Positions 25,222 through 33,893 of a DNA stretch of 58,627 nucleotides are shown piece after piece. Each line of letters begins with the position of its first letter. Positions within the stretch are counted from its first letter, which is position 1. The translations under genes and the position numbers were made by a program. The notes below the pieces were generated by a model that was not told the DNA's origin, did not search any database, and was given only the letters and a program-made list of their open reading frames with translations. Origin of the DNA: Oscillospiraceae bacterium (GTDB taxonomy: Bacteria; Bacillota; Clostridia; Oscillospirales; Oscillospiraceae); the NCBI GenBank assembly GCA_017412765.1, contig JAFPWN010000071.1, forward strand, positions 1 to 58,627, written 5' to 3'.

Positions 25222-25625
25222 AGCTGGGACATCTTGAAATGGTCGGCAGCATAGTCCAGCAGCTCACGCGCGACATGACCGAGGAGGAGATCAAAAAAGC
25301 CGGCATGGAGGCGTATTTCGTAGACCACACCGCCGGAGTTTATCCGCAGTTTGCCTCCGGCACTCCGTGGACAGCCGCGACCTTCGCCGTCAAGGGCGAC
25401 GTGATTGCAGACCTCACCGAGGATCTCGCCGCCGAGCAGAAGGCGCGCGTGACCTACGACAACATCCTGCGCCTTTCCGACGACCCCGACGTAAACAACG
25501 TGATTCGCTTCCTGAGAGAGCGCGAGGTTGTGCACTTCCAGCGCTTCGGTGAGGCGCTGAGGCTCGCAACGGAAAAGATGGATAAAAAGAACGTCTACGC
25601 AATAAACCCGGCGTTCGATAAGTAA
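25221..25625 (+). CDS. cotJC: cotJC, 3' part (codons 65-198)
   Basis: 134 codons of manganese catalase beginning with the second metal-ligand box EELGHLEMVG, then IVQQLTRDM, a central helix pair and REREVVHFQRF with the last Glu/His pair. The box continues directly from GTE at 20621, giving the canonical GTEELGHLEM. In-frame sequence extends 5' to ATG 25035, but those residues are element sequence with no homology or ribosome site, so independent translation is unlikely. A terminator follows at once. Confidence 0.93.
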   Translation, partial: ELGHLEMVGSIVQQLTRDMTEEEIKKAGMEAYFVDHTAGVYPQFASGTPWTAATFAVKGDVIADLTEDLAAEQKARVTYDNILRLSDDPDVNNVIRFLREREVVHFQRFGEALRLATEKMDKKNVYAINPAFDK

Positions 25626-25630
25626 ACACA

Positions 25631-25663
25631 AAATCTCCTGCCGATTTTCGGCAGGAGATTTTT
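25631..25663 (+). terminator. terminator of the cotJ operon
   Basis: AAATCTCCTGCCGA pairs with TCGGCAGGAGATTT around a short TTT-type loop and is followed by T residues, 5 bp after the cotJC stop. Confidence 0.9.
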
Positions 25664-25670
25664 AAATATA

Positions 25671-25699
25671 GTGACAACTTTGAGGTCATATAGTATAAT
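25671..25699 (+). promoter_or_regulatory. promoter of the tyrosine phosphatase gene
   Basis: GTGACA (25671-25676), a 17-bp spacer and TATAAT (25694-25699). Transcription would start a few bases before repeat copy A, so the repeat makes up most of the phosphatase 5' UTR. Confidence 0.65.
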
Positions 25700-25713
25700 A
25701 GATGAAAAATATT

Positions 25714-25875
25714 CAGACTGTAGACAAAAAGGAAAAAGCGTTGGATAAAGGAGGCGGGGATCTGTGAAGGGGCCGGCCGAGAGGCCTCTTCACGTCGCAT
25801 AACCCGCCCGCAGGCGTCATATTTTGCGCTCCGAGAGCGCAAAATATGTTCGATGCGAAGACTTTGTCGACGCAT
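25714..25875 (-). repeat. 161-bp palindromic element, copy A
   Basis: Full-length copy, in opposite orientation to copies B and C. Ends are CAGACTGTAGAC and GTCGACGCAT. Inside are two long hairpins: GTGAAGGGGCC with GGCC...TTCAC (the 3' arm carries one T for C), and CATATTTTGCGCTC with GAGCGCAAAATATG. There is no TSD hairpin at this copy. It ends 20 bp before the phosphatase ATG. Confidence 0.88.
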
Positions 25876-25895
25876 AGAATTATCGGAGGTCATCT

Positions 25896-26693
25896 ATGAG
25901 CTTCTCACTCAGATCAGTTAAAAATGCGCGCGAGCTCGGCGGATACGCTGCCGCCGACGGTCGTCATATCAAAAAAGGTATTCTTCTGCGAACTGCCAAG
26001 CTCAGCGGCATCAGCGACGAGGAAACGGCGCTTCTGCGCAATACATATAAGGTCAGCGATATAATCGACTTCCGTATGCCGATGGAGATCGCCGGCTTCG
26101 AGGATCCCGTGATAAGCGGCGCAGAGTACCACAATATCGACGTTATGCAGCTGACTGACAGCGAATTTGCCGCGTTTGCAGATATTCAGAGCGACCTTAA
26201 CGATATACGGGCAATCATAGATATTATGGTGCGCTACGATCTGTTCGGCACGGCGCTTTATAAGAAATACCTCGATTGCGAAAGCGGCAAGCGCGGATTC
26301 GGTGATTTTTTCCGCATCATCCTCGCCGCGGCTCCCGACCGCGCCGTTTTATGGCACTGCACGAGCGGCAAGGACAGAACAGGGCTTGCCGCGATGCTCC
26401 TGATGACGGCGCTCGGTGTGGACGAAGAGACCGTAGTTTCCGATTATATGCTGACGAACGAGTATAACTCAGCCTCGATCGACAAAATGAAGCGGTATTT
26501 CTCCTCGCTCGGCTGGGATGAAGCCTTGACAGAAATGGGACTCGGCGTCTTTGAATCGGTCGAAGAGCGGTTCCTGCGCGAGTCGATAGCGCATCTGAAT
26601 GAAGAATACGGCTCGGTGCTCGATTATATTAACAATGGGCTTGGTATCACGGAAAAACAGATCGAAGAGCTTAAGGAGCGCTGTCTTATCTGA
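25896..26693 (+). CDS. tyrosine-protein phosphatase (Tyr_phosphatase3 type)
   Basis: A 265-residue cytosolic enzyme. The active-site loop HCTSGKDRTG (C-x5-R) is near residue 150 and the N-terminal NARELGGY box is typical of this bacterial family of dual-specificity or phosphoinositide-like phosphatases. TCGGAGGTC precedes ATG 25896. It stands alone between two inverted copies of the 161-bp element, and its stop codon lies inside a terminator hairpin. The substrate is unknown. Confidence 0.88.
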   Translation: MSFSLRSVKNARELGGYAAADGRHIKKGILLRTAKLSGISDEETALLRNTYKVSDIIDFRMPMEIAGFEDPVISGAEYHNIDVMQLTDSEFAAFADIQSDLNDIRAIIDIMVRYDLFGTALYKKYLDCESGKRGFGDFFRIILAAAPDRAVLWHCTSGKDRTGLAAMLLMTALGVDEETVVSDYMLTNEYNSASIDKMKRYFSSLGWDEALTEMGLGVFESVEERFLRESIAHLNEEYGSVLDYINNGLGITEKQIEELKERCLI

Positions 26694-26704
26694 CAGCGCT
26701 CCTT
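26673..26704 (+). terminator. terminator hairpin of the phosphatase gene, overlapping its stop
   Basis: AAGGAGCGCTGTC pairs with GACAGCGCTCCTT; the loop TTATCT and following G hold the TGA stop. The U-tract expected after it is missing because repeat copy B follows directly. Confidence 0.7.
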
Positions 26705-26705
26705 G

Positions 26706-26866
26706 ATGCGTCGACAAAGTCTCCGCATCGAACATATTTTGCGCTCTCGGAGCGCAAAATATGACGCCTGCGGGCGGTTTATGCGACGTGAAGGGGCCTC
26801 TCGGCCGGCCCCTTCACAGATCCCCGCCTCCTTTATCCAACGCTTTTTCCTTTTTGTCTACAATCT
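26706..26866 (+). repeat. 161-bp palindromic element, copy B
   Basis: Runs from ATGCGTCGAC to GTCTACAATCT. It is nearly identical to copy C and in inverted orientation to copy A. It lies between two copies of the phosphatase terminator hairpin. Confidence 0.9.
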
Positions 26867-26867
26867 G

Positions 26868-26897
26868 AGGAGCGCTGTCAGATAAGACAGCGCTCCT
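26868..26897 (-). terminator. second copy of the hairpin, downstream of the STAS-kinase gene
   Basis: Same stem as 26673-26704, but the loop reads AGATAA, the reverse complement of TTATCT, so this copy is inverted. It lies 4 bp from the STAS-kinase stop and may terminate that operon. Confidence 0.6.
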
Positions 26898-26901
26898 TGT
26901 C

Positions 26902-28083
26902 TCATTGTTCAAATGCTTTGAGCATTTTTTCAGCATGCGGGAAAACGTTTTTGCGGACTCTGTCCACGTAGACCGGATGATACTCCTTCGGAAGCCTCGG
27001 GTGTGCCATGCTGACGGTGAGATACATCATCGTCGCAAAGGGCTTGACTTTCTCGTCCATCTCCTTAGACTTCTCTTCGCTGCCCCAGTAGACTCTCGAG
27101 AATATCTTCCAGAAGCGCTCAGCCTCGGCGTAAGTAATGCCGACAAAGCATATCTCATCGGGCTTCTCGGCTCGGATATCGGCGCCGATCAGATTGTAGA
27201 CCATGTAGCTGTGTATTATATCTATGATAGGATTACCCGCGCCAGCGTCGCCGAGGTCGATAAGAATAAGCTCGCCGCCGGAGACCATAACGTTTTTGGG
27301 GTGATAATCGTTGTGTATAAAGCGGTTCATATGCGGTATCGTGTTGTAGATGCGATGCATAAGCTCGATCTCATCCGCTGTAAAATCGTCAGTGAGTGCG
27401 TCGATGGTTTCGTGCAGCTTTTTATCCGCTCTCTGCATATTTCCCTCGGGGATCTCGATTTCGTGCATTTCGCGCAGAAGCTTTGCGGACTTTTCGGCAA
27501 GCTCCGGAAGCTCTTCGGGATTCTCGCGGATTCGCTCAGCTATCGTCTTTGCCTTCAAAAGCTCGTAGATCGTGCCGTAGCTGTCTCCGCAGCGCACGGT
27601 ATCGAACGGTATCGCGCACGGAACGCCGAGAAGAAACGCCTTTTTGCTCGCTTCGCGCTCCTCCTCGATCACGTCGAGAGTAAGCCCCGTGCGGAAAACC
27701 TTTATCATCTCATCGGGAGTAAAGCGATAGACCTTGCCGTTCGCGCCCTGACCGAGCAGAGAACAGCCCTCGACCGATACCGAGCGGAGCTTTTTGTGTA
27801 TCTCGAGCATTTCTGAAAAGCCGGTGACCTCAAGTATCTCATATACCTCAGAGGATACGTTCACGAGCTTCACGCTCGCTCCCCTCAGCTTTTTGATCTT
27901 AAGAACCACGCGAAGTCCGGCTGAGGAGATGTACTCAAGCTTATCGCAGTCGAGGATCACTTCCGCGCCGGGATAATTATTCAGCTCCGTTATCGCCTCG
28001 TTTTCAAACTTGGCAGCGTTTGAGGAGTCGATATGCCCCTCAAGGAAAAGCGTAAGAACGCCGTTATCGTACCTGGAATTCAT
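26902..28083 (-). CDS. STAS domain fused to APH-like kinase (copy 1)
   Basis: A 393-residue protein. Residues 1-95 are a STAS anti-sigma-antagonist domain with the phospho-acceptor box LEYISSAGLRVV. Residues about 105-393 have an aminoglycoside-phosphotransferase/choline-kinase-like fold: GQGANGKVYRF (glycine loop), FIHNDYHPKNVM (catalytic Asp) and LILIDLGDAG (metal-binding Asp). The kinase might phosphorylate the STAS serine or a small molecule; neither is shown. It is 9 bp downstream of a paralogue, and both follow the arabinose genes on the same strand. GAGGCG precedes ATG 28083. Confidence 0.83.
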   Translation of the reverse strand: MNSRYDNGVLTLFLEGHIDSSNAAKFENEAITELNNYPGAEVILDCDKLEYISSAGLRVVLKIKKLRGASVKLVNVSSEVYEILEVTGFSEMLEIHKKLRSVSVEGCSLLGQGANGKVYRFTPDEMIKVFRTGLTLDVIEEEREASKKAFLLGVPCAIPFDTVRCGDSYGTIYELLKAKTIAERIRENPEELPELAEKSAKLLREMHEIEIPEGNMQRADKKLHETIDALTDDFTADEIELMHRIYNTIPHMNRFIHNDYHPKNVMVSGGELILIDLGDAGAGNPIIDIIHSYMVYNLIGADIRAEKPDEICFVGITYAEAERFWKIFSRVYWGSEEKSKEMDEKVKPFATMMYLTVSMAHPRLPKEYHPVYVDRVRKNVFPHAEKMLKAFEQ

Positions 28084-28092
28084 TTTTTCGCC

Positions 28093-29277
28093 TCACATCG
28101 TCTTGAATAAATATCTGATCGTCTGCTCGTTGGGTATGACAACAGCGCGCAGGAGATTATCCATAATATGCTTCGCCATCTTCAGTGAGCGCTCAGAGCC
28201 GGAGCCGACAACGAGCACTACGTTAAACGCGAAGAGAAGTCCGAGCTTCTTATAATATGCTTCAAGCTCGGAAGGATCGGTTATGCCTGTGTACTTCATA
28301 AAGAACATATTGCCCACTCTGCTTATCATCTCCGCCGGCATTCCGACGCTGCTCTCAATTATCGAGCCGGAGGTTTTCGGTGCGGAGATCATATCGCGGA
28401 AGATGGAAACAAGATCGCAGATCGCCGGACCCATCGTGACCTCGGGCATATCGATGAGAACGAGCTCGCCGTTCTGTATCATGATGTTGCCGGGGTGCAG
28501 GTCATTATGCGTAACGGTATCAGCCTCGGGAATGTCGTCGATAATGCTGTGAAGAAGGCTTATCTCCTCCGGTGTGCACCACTCCCCAAGATTATCGGCA
28601 CGCAGGTGAAACACTGACTGAATTGATGAAAAGCTTCCCTGCGGCACGTGGGTAGTGTGCAGCGTCTTCGCAAGAGCGACGTACTGGTCGACGTACTCCT
28701 CAAGCTTATCGGGGTTGTCGCGCATCGCGTGGCCGAGGGTGTCTGACTTGAGCATCTCAAAAACAACGCCGAGGCAGTCGCCGACCTTTACGGTGTCGTA
28801 AGCGATGACGGACGGAATGCCGTTCACAAACGCCGTCTTTGCAAAGCTGCGCTCTCTGTCGATATCGGCAAAGCCCATCCACGGCTTATAGACCTTTACG
28901 ATGGTATCCTCGTCAAGTCTGTAAACAGCTCCATTTCCGCCCTGACCGATCTTCTCCTTGCCCTCGACGGAGATCTCACGGAGCTTCTTTTTGATATTCA
29001 GCATCTCGGTAAAGCCGGTAACGTCAAAGATCTCGTAAACCTCGGGCGAAACATTCACAACCGTGAGCTTGTCGCCCTTCTCCTTCTTGATCTTGAGGAT
29101 CACTCGAAGTCCCGCTGAGGATATGTACTCGAGGTCGCTGCAGTCAACGTCAATATCTGCGCCGGGGTACTGCGAGATAGCGCCCATCGCCTCCGCTTCA
29201 AACTGCGCTGCGTTCGACGAGTCGATATGTCCATCAAGATAAAGTGTCAGCTTGTCATTTTCAAATCCGGTTTTCAT
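28093..29277 (-). CDS. STAS domain fused to APH-like kinase (copy 2)
   Basis: A 394-residue protein with the same layout as its neighbour: STAS domain with LEYISSAGLRVI, kinase glycine loop GQGGNGAVYRL, catalytic box VTHNDLHPGNIM and LVLIDMPEV. The DxG position differs from copy 1 (DMPE versus DLGD). It is only 15 bp after araD, so probably transcribed with the arabinose operon. AAGGAG lies 12 nt before ATG 29277. Similarity across the full length shows tandem duplication followed by divergence. Confidence 0.83.
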   Translation of the reverse strand: MKTGFENDKLTLYLDGHIDSSNAAQFEAEAMGAISQYPGADIDVDCSDLEYISSAGLRVILKIKKEKGDKLTVVNVSPEVYEIFDVTGFTEMLNIKKKLREISVEGKEKIGQGGNGAVYRLDEDTIVKVYKPWMGFADIDRERSFAKTAFVNGIPSVIAYDTVKVGDCLGVVFEMLKSDTLGHAMRDNPDKLEEYVDQYVALAKTLHTTHVPQGSFSSIQSVFHLRADNLGEWCTPEEISLLHSIIDDIPEADTVTHNDLHPGNIMIQNGELVLIDMPEVTMGPAICDLVSIFRDMISAPKTSGSIIESSVGMPAEMISRVGNMFFMKYTGITDPSELEAYYKKLGLLFAFNVVLVVGSGSERSLKMAKHIMDNLLRAVVIPNEQTIRYLFKTM

Positions 29278-29292
29278 GAAATTTGCTTCTCC

Positions 29293-29979
29293 TTAGTTTT
29301 GTCCGTAATATGCGTTCGCGCCGTGCTTGCGGAAGTAGTGCTTATCCTGCAGCTCCTGCGGCGCGGGCTCGACGTTCGGGTTAATGAGCTCAGTGCGGTA
29401 CGCCATCTTCGCGCATTCCTCGAGCACCACCGCCGCGTGGACGGCGTCGACGGGGTCCTTGCCCCAGCTAAACGGCCCGTGGTTTTTGCACAGCACCGCC
29501 GGGGTCGCCTCATAGCGCTCCGCCATATGCTCAACGATGAGCTTTCCGGTGTTGCGCTCGTAGGCCTCGTCTATCTCCTCTTTTGTGAGGCACCTCAGGC
29601 ACGGCACCGAGCCGTAGAAGTAGTCGGCGTGGGTAGTTCCGTAGCACGGAATGTCGCGCCCGGACTGCGCCCAGCTCGTTGCGTAGCTCGAGTGAGTATG
29701 CACGACGCCGCCGATGCTCGGGAAAGCCTTGTACAGCTCGACGTGGGTCGCGGTATCGGAGGAGGGCTTCCACTTGCCCTCTACCCTGTTGCCGTCGAGG
29801 TCGACGACGACCATATCCTCAGCTGTCATTCCGTCGTACTCTACGCCGGAGGGCTTTATGACTACAAGTCCGCTCTCTCTGTCTATTCCGCTGACGTTGC
29901 CCCAGGTGAAGGTCACAAGTCCGAACTTCGGAAGCAGGAGATTCGCTTCCAGAACTCTCTTTTTCAGCTCTTCAAGCAT
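29293..29979 (-). CDS. araD: L-ribulose-5-phosphate 4-epimerase
   Basis: A 228-residue class II aldolase-fold enzyme converting L-ribulose-5-phosphate to D-xylulose-5-phosphate. The zinc-binding HTHSSYAT box is near residue 95 and HMAER near 170. The start overlaps the araB stop (TAATG). It is the third step of the araA-araB-araD arabinose pathway. Confidence 0.95.
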   Translation of the reverse strand: MLEELKKRVLEANLLLPKFGLVTFTWGNVSGIDRESGLVVIKPSGVEYDGMTAEDMVVVDLDGNRVEGKWKPSSDTATHVELYKAFPSIGGVVHTHSSYATSWAQSGRDIPCYGTTHADYFYGSVPCLRCLTKEEIDEAYERNTGKLIVEHMAERYEATPAVLCKNHGPFSWGKDPVDAVHAAVVLEECAKMAYRTELINPNVEPAPQELQDKHYFRKHGANAYYGQN

Positions 29980-31529
29980 TACTTAAGCACCTCCACAGCG
30001 CATTTTTCGACCTCGAGCGCTTTTTTGTACGTTTCAAGGAACTTATTGAAGCCCGCGACGTCGGCGTCTGTCGCCATAAGCGTCGAGCTTTTCGCATTAT
30101 TGAACACCTTGTTGTCGAGGTAATCCGCAAGCGTTTCTCCGTCCGCTTTTTTGACCATATACGCGGCAAGTAGCGCCATACCGTAGGGGCCGCCCTCGCC
30201 CGCGGTCTCCATCACGCTGACGGGAGCGTTCACCGCTGCGGAGAGCATTCTCTGACCAACCTCGGGCGTCTTGAAGAAGCCGCCGTGACCGTAGAGCTTG
30301 TCGATTTCGACGTTCTCCTCCTTAGCGAGGATGTCAAGCCCTATTTTCAGCGTTGCAAGTGCGCTCAGAAGATGTGTTCTCATGAAGTTTGCAACCGTCA
30401 TCTTTGCGTCGGGCGCGCGCATAAAGAGCGGTCTGCCCTCGTTGAGGTCGGTAACGCCCTCGCCGGAGAAGTAGTTGAAGCTCATAAGACCGCCGCAGTC
30501 CGCTTCGCCCTCGAGCGCGGCTTTGAAAAGCTTTGTGTAAAGCTCGCCCTTGTCTACCGGCGTACCCATCAGCGCGGAGTAGTCGGCAAAGAGATTGACC
30601 CACGCGTTAATATCCGAGGTGCAGTTGTTGCAGTGCACCATCGCCACCGGCGCGCCGTCCGGCGTTGTGACCATATCTATCTCGCGGTGAACGCCGAGGG
30701 GCTTGTCGGTGACTATCATCGCAAAATCGCTCGTTCCGGCGCTTACGTTTCCGGTGCGTACTCTGACGGAATTTGTCGCCGCCATTCCGGTACCGGCGTC
30801 GCCCTCGGGAGGCGCGACCGGGATTCCGGGCCTGAGATTTCCGCTCGGGTCGAGGAATTTCGCGCCGCTCTCCGTGAGACAGCCCGCGTTCGCGCCGGCG
30901 GGGAGCACCTTCGGGAGAATCGCTCTGAGGTCAAGTCCCGTGAGAGAATTGAACTTCTGTATCATACCCTCGTTGAAATCGCAGATTGCGCTGTCAATCG
31001 GGAACATTCCCGAAGCCTCGCCAACGCCCATAACGTGCTCGCCCGTCAGCTCATAGTGGATATATCCGGCGAGCGTTGTCAGCCGCGCGATGTCCTTTAC
31101 GTGGCTCTCGCCGTTCAGTATCGCTTGGTAAAGGTGCGCTATCGACCACCTCTGCGGGATATTGAAGCCAAAGAGTTCGGTCAGCTTCTCCGCAGCCTCG
31201 CCGGTTATGGTATTGCGCCACGTTCTGAACTCCGCAAGCTGTCTGCCCTCCTTGTCAAAGGGCAGATAGCCGTGCATCATGCCGGAGACGCCGATCGCGG
31301 CGACTTCTTCGATGGGGTGACCGACGCATTTTACAAGGTCGGCATAGGCGCGGCGCAGTCCCGCGTGTATATCCTCCATCGTGTAAGTCCAGATACCGTC
31401 AGTGAGGCGGTTTTCCCACTCGTGGGAGCCGGAGGCGACGGGGATGTGGTTTTCGTCGATAAGCACCGCCTTTATGCGGGTCGAGCCGAACTCTATTCCG
31501 AGAGTGCAGTTTTTCATTTCAGTTTCCAT
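29979..31529 (-). CDS. araB: FGGY-family sugar kinase, probable L-ribulokinase
   Basis: A 516-residue kinase with the N-terminal phosphate loop [35 protein letters not shown] and the C-terminal [12 protein letters not shown]. It phosphorylates a ketopentose, taken as L-ribulose because it sits between araA and araD. The sequence alone does not separate ribulokinase from xylulokinase-like relatives. The ATG lies 16 bp inside the 3' end of araA, with AAAGGA upstream. Confidence 0.85.
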   Translation of the reverse strand: METEMKNCTLGIEFGSTRIKAVLIDENHIPVASGSHEWENRLTDGIWTYTMEDIHAGLRRAYADLVKCVGHPIEEVAAIGVSGMMHGYLPFDKEGRQLAEFRTWRNTITGEAAEKLTELFGFNIPQRWSIAHLYQAILNGESHVKDIARLTTLAGYIHYELTGEHVMGVGEASGMFPIDSAICDFNEGMIQKFNSLTGLDLRAILPKVLPAGANAGCLTESGAKFLDPSGNLRPGIPVAPPEGDAGTGMAATNSVRVRTGNVSAGTSDFAMIVTDKPLGVHREIDMVTTPDGAPVAMVHCNNCTSDINAWVNLFADYSALMGTPVDKGELYTKLFKAALEGEADCGGLMSFNYFSGEGVTDLNEGRPLFMRAPDAKMTVANFMRTHLLSALATLKIGLDILAKEENVEIDKLYGHGGFFKTPEVGQRMLSAAVNAPVSVMETAGEGGPYGMALLAAYMVKKADGETLADYLDNKVFNNAKSSTLMATDADVAGFNKFLETYKKALEVEKCAVEVLK

Positions 31530-32977
31530 ATTAAATCCTTTACTAAAAGCTCCTCCTCGAGCTTCTCCGGCGTGGTGTCCGCGCCGATGTGTACAAACTC
31601 AATATCCATAATTCTCGCCCAGTCGCGGAGCATTTCAGCGTCAACGTCGTAAGAGAGCACCGTATGATGCGCGCCGCCTGCGGTTATCCAGCACTCGACG
31701 CCCGTTGTGAGGTCGGGAAGCGCTCTCCACATAACTCTCGCTACCGGAAGATTCGGCATCGGCATAATGGGCTTCACAGCCTCGATGTCCTGAACGATGA
31801 GGCGAAGCCTGCCGCCCATATCTATAAGGCTTGCGACAACGCCCTTGCCTGCCTTGCCCTCAAATACAAGGCGCGCGGGGTCCTTTTCGTTCATGCCTAT
31901 CCCGAGGTGGTGGGTCTCGATTCTCGGCTTGTCCGCGGCAAGAGAGGGGCATACCTCGAGCATATGCGCGCCGAGAGAATACTCCTGACCATCGACGAGG
32001 TGATAGGTGTAGTCCTCCATAAAGCCGGAGGCGCCGTTGCCGCCCTCGCCCATAGCCTTCATGATGCTTGTCATGGCGCTCACCTTCCAGTCGCCCTCGC
32101 CGCCGTAGCCGTAGCCGAGGCTCATAAGGTGCTGGGAGGCAAGTCCGGGAAGCTGCTCCATTCCGTAGAGATCCTGGAAGGTGTTGGAAAACGCCCTGCA
32201 GCCCTGTCTGTCCATCATCCTCTTCATCGCTATCTCTTCCCTCGCCTGATAGCGGATAGCGGCGAGATTGTCGGTGGCGATGTCATATTTTGCGGTGTAT
32301 TCATTATATAGCTCGTCGATTTCGCTCTCTGTGACCTTAGCCATTTCGCGGACGAGGTCGCCCACAGCCCACGTGTTGACCTGCCAGCCGAGCTTTATCT
32401 GCGCCTCGACCTTGTCGCCCTCAGTGACCGCGACCTCGCGCATATTGTCGCCGAAGCGCATGACCTTCATTTCCTTTGAGGCGCACACGCCCATGCAGAC
32501 TCTCTGCCACTTTGCAAGCCTGTTCTGAACGCTCTCATCCTTCCAGTATCCCGCGATTATCTTGCGGGGCTTGCGGAGTCTCGCGCCGATGAAGCCGTGC
32601 TCGCGGTCGCCGTGCGCCGCCTGGTTGAGGTTCATGAAGTCCATATCTATTTCTTCGTTCGGTATCTCGCGGTTATACTGCGTTGCGAGGTGGCACCACG
32701 GCTTCTGAAGATCTCTGAGACCGTCGATCCACATTTTGCTCGGTGAGAACGTATGGCACCAAGTCACGATTCCGGCGCACTCGCCGCGGTAGTTTGCCTC
32801 CCTGACGACGTCCGAGATCTCCTTATTCGTCTTTGCCGTGACCTTGTAGACAAGCGGATAAGGCAGTACCTTCGTCAGCTCCCGCGCCATCTCCTCCGCT
32901 CTCGCGGCGACGGTGTCGAGCACGTCCTGCCCGTAAAGGAACTGCGAGCCGACTACAAACCAGATTTCTCTTTTCAT
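31514..32977 (-). CDS. araA: L-arabinose isomerase
   Basis: A 487-residue enzyme converting L-arabinose to L-ribulose. [16 protein letters not shown] at the start, [12 protein letters not shown] near 75-90, [11 protein letters not shown] near 290 and the metal-binding EVCPS segment agree with the family. The start is ATG 32977 (GGAGGAG upstream); twelve extra in-frame residues upstream are not used. It is first in a run araA-araB-araD-STAS kinase-STAS kinase. No araR-type operator was recognised in 32978-33066. Confidence 0.94.
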   Translation of the reverse strand: MKREIWFVVGSQFLYGQDVLDTVAARAEEMARELTKVLPYPLVYKVTAKTNKEISDVVREANYRGECAGIVTWCHTFSPSKMWIDGLRDLQKPWCHLATQYNREIPNEEIDMDFMNLNQAAHGDREHGFIGARLRKPRKIIAGYWKDESVQNRLAKWQRVCMGVCASKEMKVMRFGDNMREVAVTEGDKVEAQIKLGWQVNTWAVGDLVREMAKVTESEIDELYNEYTAKYDIATDNLAAIRYQAREEIAMKRMMDRQGCRAFSNTFQDLYGMEQLPGLASQHLMSLGYGYGGEGDWKVSAMTSIMKAMGEGGNGASGFMEDYTYHLVDGQEYSLGAHMLEVCPSLAADKPRIETHHLGIGMNEKDPARLVFEGKAGKGVVASLIDMGGRLRLIVQDIEAVKPIMPMPNLPVARVMWRALPDLTTGVECWITAGGAHHTVLSYDVDAEMLRDWARIMDIEFVHIGADTTPEKLEEELLVKDLIWKLK

Positions 32978-33066
32978 ATATTCACTCCTCCGGCATTTTA
33001 TTTTAATGCTCACATTTTATCACAGTTTTTCAAATTATTCCATATTAAATTATGATAATTCAAATA

Positions 33067-33095
33067 TTGCGAAAAAGGTCGTATTATGCTAAGAT
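33067..33095 (+). promoter_or_regulatory. promoter of exoA
   Basis: TTGCGA (33067-33072), a 17-bp spacer and TAAGAT (33090-33095), 31 bp before the GTG start. The araA promoter should lie in the same interval on the other strand but is not clear. Confidence 0.65.
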
Positions 33096-33125
33096 GATTA
33101 AAAATTTTCCAAAAGGAGTAAAGAC

Positions 33126-33881
33126 GTGAAACTGATTTCGTGGAACGTAAACGGACTGCGCGCGTGTCTCGGAAAGGGATTTCTCGATTTCTGCGCCGCC
33201 TCTGACGCGGACGCGATATGTCTGCAGGAAACTAAGATGAAGCCCGAGCAGGCGGAATTCGAGCTTGCCGGTTACGATAAATACTGGAACAGCGCCGACA
33301 AGGCAGGCTATTCGGGCACGGCGATCTTCGCAAAAGTCAAGCCTCTCAGCGTTGCATACGACTTCGGAGAGGATATACACAGGCACGAGGGACGCGTTAT
33401 AACGGCGGAATACGATAACTTTTACCTCGTTTGCTGCTACACTCCGAACTCGCAGGACGGCTTAAAGCGCCTCAGCTACCGTATGCAGTGGGAGGACGCG
33501 ATACGCGATTATCTTATGGCGCTCGATAAAACGAAGCCCGTCGTTTACTGCGGCGACCTCAACGTAGCCCACGAGGAGATCGACATAAAGAATCCGAAAA
33601 CAAACCGCATGAACGCCGGCTTTACCGATGATGAGCGGGCAAAGATGACCGCTCTGCTCTCCTCCGGCTTTACCGATTCCTTCCGCTATCTCTATCCCGA
33701 CAAGACCGGCGCATACTCGTGGTGGAGCTACCGCTTCAACGCGCGCGCCAACAACGCGGGCTGGCGGATCGACTACTTTATAGTTTCCGACAGGATCCGC
33801 GACAAGATAAAGTCATCCGAAATACTATCCGATGTATTCGGCAGCGATCACTGTCCCGTTATGCTCGAAATAGATCTGTAA
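33126..33881 (+). CDS. exoA: exodeoxyribonuclease III / AP endonuclease
   Basis: A 251-residue EEP-fold nuclease for base-excision repair. SWNVNGLRA at the start, CLQETKMK near 35, YCGDLNVAHEEID near 140 and the C-terminal GSDHCPVM are the catalytic boxes. It starts GTG at 33126 with AAAAGGAG 10 nt before. It is 12 bp before the malic-enzyme gene and probably co-transcribed with it. Confidence 0.96.
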   Translation: MKLISWNVNGLRACLGKGFLDFCAASDADAICLQETKMKPEQAEFELAGYDKYWNSADKAGYSGTAIFAKVKPLSVAYDFGEDIHRHEGRVITAEYDNFYLVCCYTPNSQDGLKRLSYRMQWEDAIRDYLMALDKTKPVVYCGDLNVAHEEIDIKNPKTNRMNAGFTDDERAKMTALLSSGFTDSFRYLYPDKTGAYSWWSYRFNARANNAGWRIDYFIVSDRIRDKIKSSEILSDVFGSDHCPVMLEIDL

Positions 33882-33893
33882 GGAGGAATCACG

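Noticed and set aside
25035-25625. Stand-alone 196-residue catalase-like gene starting at 25035
   Set aside because: The first 58 codons are element sequence without homology. The catalase part begins exactly at the attachment core and continues the 5' fragment at 20430-20621.
30285-31652. 455-codon plus-strand frame opposite araB
   Set aside because: Shadow of the FGGY kinase; composition and lack of motifs argue against coding.
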